From contig CP046147.1 of assembly GCA_029593915.1 (NCBI GenBank), forward strand, positions 2,170,001 to 2,234,000: DNA of 64,000 nucleotides, read 5' to 3'. Source of the stretch: Candidatus Lucifugimonas marina (GTDB lineage: Bacteria; Chloroflexota; Dehalococcoidia; Lucifugimonadales; Lucifugimonadaceae). This document shows positions 61,302 to 64,000 of this stretch, one piece after another (position 1 is the first letter of the stretch; every line of letters starts with the position of its first letter). The position numbers were made by a program, and so were the translations under genes. The notes under the pieces were generated by a model that searched no databases, had not been told where the DNA came from, and saw only the letters and a list, made by a program, of their open reading frames with translations.

Positions 61302-62656
61302 CTTCCACCACACAAATCGTAGGCGATTGCCAACATGCTTCTTGTTCCACTGATCAACGAAGCAATACCAACTGATTCATCGGTTCCATGTGCTCGCGCA
61401 AGCATCGGATCGTCATCAGGATGTGAACCGGTGAATCCATATGTAATTGTTCCAAGATTCCTCGTGAATCGAGAATCGGTGAAGCCGTTGCTAATTGCTG
61501 GAATCCACTGGATATCGTCCCGACCAACGGCAGCAGCCTGGGCTTTACGAATCGAGTCGGTCAGTTCTGTTTCAAATTCAGATGAATTCGGCACCGACAT
61601 ATAGTCGATTTCGTACTCAAGTCCTTCAATTCCCTCGAACGCCTGATCGAGCTCGCGTCTTACATACGCTTCGTCTTGAAACGGCAATGTTCTGATATCA
61701 CACGTCAACTTGATCTCTTCAGGAACGCTATTCGATTTAATGCCGCCTGAGATCATCGTTGGGGTAAGAACCATTCGGGATAGCGCTTTGAGAAGCGAAC
61801 CGAGACGTGGTGATGTCTCATTCATCTCCGCCACTATGCGATCGATGTTCATCGGAGACGGTTTCTCTTCAATTCCGAACGATCCGACGTGATCGAATAT
61901 TTCTAGCGAAGTATCTCGTTCTGGGCGGTATGCCTCGATGGCTCCCAGCGCCCTCGACAGCTTGTAGCTTGCGTTCACACCTGTCCACGGTACTGAGGCA
62001 TGGGCACTCTCACCTCGAAGGGTGATATGCAGTTCCATACGACCCTTTTCTCCCGTACCAAGAAGGTAAGTGAGCGTGTTGCCCATCTCGACCGGTGTAC
62101 CACCACCTTCGTTGACAGCAAACTGCGACTTCAACGATTCGGGATGATTATCGGCAAGCCATCCGAAACCCCAACGACCGCCGTGTTCTTCGTCCGCACC
62201 ACTGACTAATCGAAGTCCATGATCGAGCCTCACGCCCGAACGCTTCATGATCGCCATCGCCACTAGCTGGCATGTGAGCAGCGCCTTGCAATCGGAAGCG
62301 CCGCGACCGTATACGCGACCTTCAGATATCTCAGCAGCGAACGGATCCCAGTTCCATTTCGATTCATCTTCCACGGGAACAACGTCAGTGTGCGACATCA
62401 TCATTAAACGTGTGTCGTTGTCATCACCGGGGTAAACGGAAATGATGTTTCCTCGATCTGGATCACGGGCGAGTATCTCTGAAGACAAACCGTCTTCAGC
62501 TAGCCAATCACGAATAAATTCGGCAACCGCTGTTTCTCCACCAGTTGGCATGAAGCCAGTATTTACTGATGGAATCCGTACCAGCGACTGTTCGAGCTCA
62601 ACGATCTCGTTCGTTGCCGCCTCGACCTGATCTAGCAGGCTTTGGAGTGATGGCAT
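61298..62656 (-). CDS. M20 family metallopeptidase (ArgE/DapE/CPG2-like)
   Basis: 452 residues. Dinuclear zinc site: His in MSHTDVVPVEDESKW, bridging Asp in GRGASDCKALL, catalytic Glu-Glu in SGADEEHGG; the dimerisation (lid) domain starts LHITLRGESAHASVPWTGVNA; last ligand His is in RAHGTDESVG. Cytoplasmic amidohydrolase for N-acyl amino acids or dipeptides. First gene of an operon with the DinB-like protein. Confidence 0.92.
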   Translation of the reverse strand: MPSLQSLLDQVEAATNEIVELEQSLVRIPSVNTGFMPTGGETAVAEFIRDWLAEDGLSSEILARDPDRGNIISVYPGDDNDTRLMMMSHTDVVPVEDESKWNWDPFAAEISEGRVYGRGASDCKALLTCQLVAMAIMKRSGVRLDHGLRLVSGADEEHGGRWGFGWLADNHPESLKSQFAVNEGGGTPVEMGNTLTYLLGTGEKGRMELHITLRGESAHASVPWTGVNASYKLSRALGAIEAYRPERDTSLEIFDHVGSFGIEEKPSPMNIDRIVAEMNETSPRLGSLLKALSRMVLTPTMISGGIKSNSVPEEIKLTCDIRTLPFQDEAYVRRELDQAFEGIEGLEYEIDYMSVPNSSEFETELTDSIRKAQAAAVGRDDIQWIPAISNGFTDSRFTRNLGTITYGFTGSHPDDDPMLARAHGTDESVGIASLISGTRSMLAIAYDLCGGR

Positions 62657-62800
62657 TCGGTGTTCCTCGCAAGTTGTCGATTTGAATTGATTTCACTCCG
62701 GAAACTAGCATTCAGAGTTCAAGGGGTCAACGTACACCCCTTCGATATTCGTTTGAATCATCCACCGAAATGACTCACTCGAATTTTTTCACCAAACGAA

Positions 62801-62836
62801 AAAAGGGATGACACCGAAATCGATGTCATCCCTTTT
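62801..62836 (-). terminator. Terminator of the NYN-domain gene
   Basis: 13-bp stem AAAAGGGATGACA / TGTCATCCCTTTT with a 10-nt loop; U-rich side on the minus strand. Confidence 0.92.
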
Positions 62837-62864
62837 CAAGAACATTCCTGGAACGAGTAGGTGT

Positions 62865-63947
62865 CTATTCCTCTTCGTTGTTGTTCAGACCTAAGCGACC
62901 TCTCCAGTTGCGGCGACGAGTAGCGCTGCCAACTGGCTCTGCATCTGCAGTTTCTTTCTTTGGCTCAGGTTTAGGTGCAGTCTTTTCAGCCGCCTTCGAC
63001 TCTGTCTTAGATTCTGCTGCTGATGACTTCCTAAGTGCCGGAGGCTTCGGCGCTGACCTGCCGTTACTCGTGCCATTCGAAGATGATGAACCGCCAACTC
63101 GTCGTCGAGTAGGAGTACGGCGCATTTTAGTTTCTGTGGTCGACTCTGCTGCGACATCTTCCTTCTCGGAAGCGGTAGCGGCAGCCGACCTACGAGTAGC
63201 AGGTTTGCGAGCTCGTGTCGTCGCTATGCGTCGAGTCTTCGTACCAGCGGCGGAAGTTGCAGTCTTGCGAGTGCTAGATCGACGAGAAGTCGCAGCCTTC
63301 GTAGCGGCTTTGTCTTCTCCGTTAGGTGAAGCAGCCTCGTCGGATACTTCAGGTCGTGACGAAGCGGCAGATCGAGATCGTGCCTGCGCCCGTGTCATCC
63401 ATAGCCCGGTGAAGAATGTCTTATTGAGCTTCTGAACAACGTCGGCAACACGAGCCGATTCAGCGGAAAGGTTCATATCGAATGCTGCAACTTCGATGTG
63501 CTTACCAACGTCCTTAGCAGCCTGCAAAGCCGGGTAAAAGTCAGCATCCCCACTCACGACGATTGCAGTGTCGTAATGGTCGTTGTAGGCATTCGTGACG
63601 ACGTCGGTTGCCAACATTACGTCAACGCCCTTTTCGACCATGATGTCACCACGTTGTTTCCAAATCCCTAGTCGAACTTCTACATAAGGAGTGTCGTAAA
63701 GGGAGTCTAGGAACTTCGATTGTTCAACACCAACGTTCGGGTTTGATTCAGATTCCTGGCGGATGTTGTAGTAATAAATCCGCTGTAGTTTTCGACCGTT
63801 TGCCAGTTTCTGGGCGAACTTGTCGAACTGGAGGTCATGCCTGCCACACTGCTGCGACAGCACGTGGTACAGGTTGCTTCCGTCGATAAACACCATCACA
63901 CGATCTGACTCGCGTTGGGTCGACACTTTAGAAGACTTCGAAGGCAT
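62865..63947 (-). CDS. NYN-domain (LabA/DUF88-like) protein with long basic tail
   Basis: 360 residues from ATG 63947 (another Met four codons earlier). N-terminal PIN/NYN nuclease-fold domain with four acidic positions: MVFIDGSNLYH, the DIMVEKGVDVMLATDVV region and AIVVSGDADFYPALQAAK. The C-terminal roughly 190 residues are low-complexity Lys/Arg/Ala/Ser/Thr (RRSSTRKTATSAAGTKTRR), then NWRGRLGLNNNEEE. The tail is probably disordered and binds nucleic acid. LabA-type proteins are thought to be RNases; activity here is inferred from the conserved Asp residues. Confidence 0.88.
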   Translation of the reverse strand: MPSKSSKVSTQRESDRVMVFIDGSNLYHVLSQQCGRHDLQFDKFAQKLANGRKLQRIYYYNIRQESESNPNVGVEQSKFLDSLYDTPYVEVRLGIWKQRGDIMVEKGVDVMLATDVVTNAYNDHYDTAIVVSGDADFYPALQAAKDVGKHIEVAAFDMNLSAESARVADVVQKLNKTFFTGLWMTRAQARSRSAASSRPEVSDEAASPNGEDKAATKAATSRRSSTRKTATSAAGTKTRRIATTRARKPATRRSAAATASEKEDVAAESTTETKMRRTPTRRRVGGSSSSNGTSNGRSAPKPPALRKSSAAESKTESKAAEKTAPKPEPKKETADAEPVGSATRRRNWRGRLGLNNNEEE

Positions 63948-64000
63948 TTCAGCCACCACCTAATAAGTCATCGCCAGTCGCGCGGCATTTCGGCTCGCAC

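Noticed and set aside
62878..63435. 185-codon open frame on the + strand
   Set aside because: Antisense shadow of the low-complexity tail of the NYN protein.

Overview
The window reads like a free-living, probably marine and uncultured member of the Chloroflexota (SAR202/Dehalococcoidia-like). This is an inference, based on the gene order pyrR-pyrB-pyrC-carA-carB, the many small-molecule oxidoreductases, DUF3179/PAC2/GYD/sulfatase/M20 genes, lipoproteins with Thr/Pro-rich linkers, frequent TTG/GTG starts and medium GC. No rRNA, tRNA or CRISPR array was seen.

Layout. 1-5.1 kb: truncated pyrF, a nonsense-interrupted HhH-GPD DNA glycosylase, a lipoprotein and a molybdate transporter operon modA-modB-modC. 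5.1-10.4 kb: a methyltransferase, a very large cytoplasmic multi-GAF/PAS histidine kinase with an altered N box, and an APH-fold kinase. 10.5-18.5 kb (minus): the pyrimidine operon pyrR-pyrB-pyrC-carA-carB, preceded by a textbook PyrR-controlled transcription attenuator. 18.7-28.3 kb: a broken small secreted protein, SprT-like protease, FAD amine oxidase, ACT-malic enzyme, ferredoxin-NADP reductase, beta-hydroxyacid dehydrogenase, methyltransferase, a frameshifted beta-propeller protein and a GYD protein. 28.4-29.8 kb: a DUF3179 lipoprotein whose reading frame is crossed by one TGA exactly at the first Cys of the family's CxxC motif, followed 22 nt later by a hairpin that fits a bacterial SECIS element. 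It is a candidate new selenoprotein and the most interesting item here. 30-37.5 kb: PAC2, hydroxyacid dehydrogenase, Nudix, GNAT, two APH-like paralogues, and a zinc alcohol dehydrogenase carrying an in-frame insertion of a dispersed palindromic repeat.

37.5-42.3 kb is an accessory island. Repeat copies fused to alcohol-dehydrogenase 3' remnants flank a two-gene SIR2-HerA anti-phage defence module, with a decayed small membrane-protein gene directly upstream of it. 42.3-54.8 kb: an ArsR/SRPBCC pair with a palindromic operator, a DMT exporter, sugar-isomerase-like and aldo/keto reductase genes, a hydrolase, several envelope or secreted proteins, VOC, DUF402, an HpcH aldolase, a split transketolase and a divergent soxR with a perfect SoxR box between them. 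54.9-64 kb: an SGNH-like/MBOAT O-acylation pair, two paralogous lipoproteins, a sulfatase, a DinB-like protein, an M20 peptidase and a NYN-domain RNase-like protein.

Two genes contain an in-frame TAA and one a 1-nt frameshift. This means either a draft-quality assembly or real decay, and it must be weighed when judging the TGA gene. Short dispersed palindromic repeats (several families) occur throughout, including within the pyr operon and inside a coding sequence.
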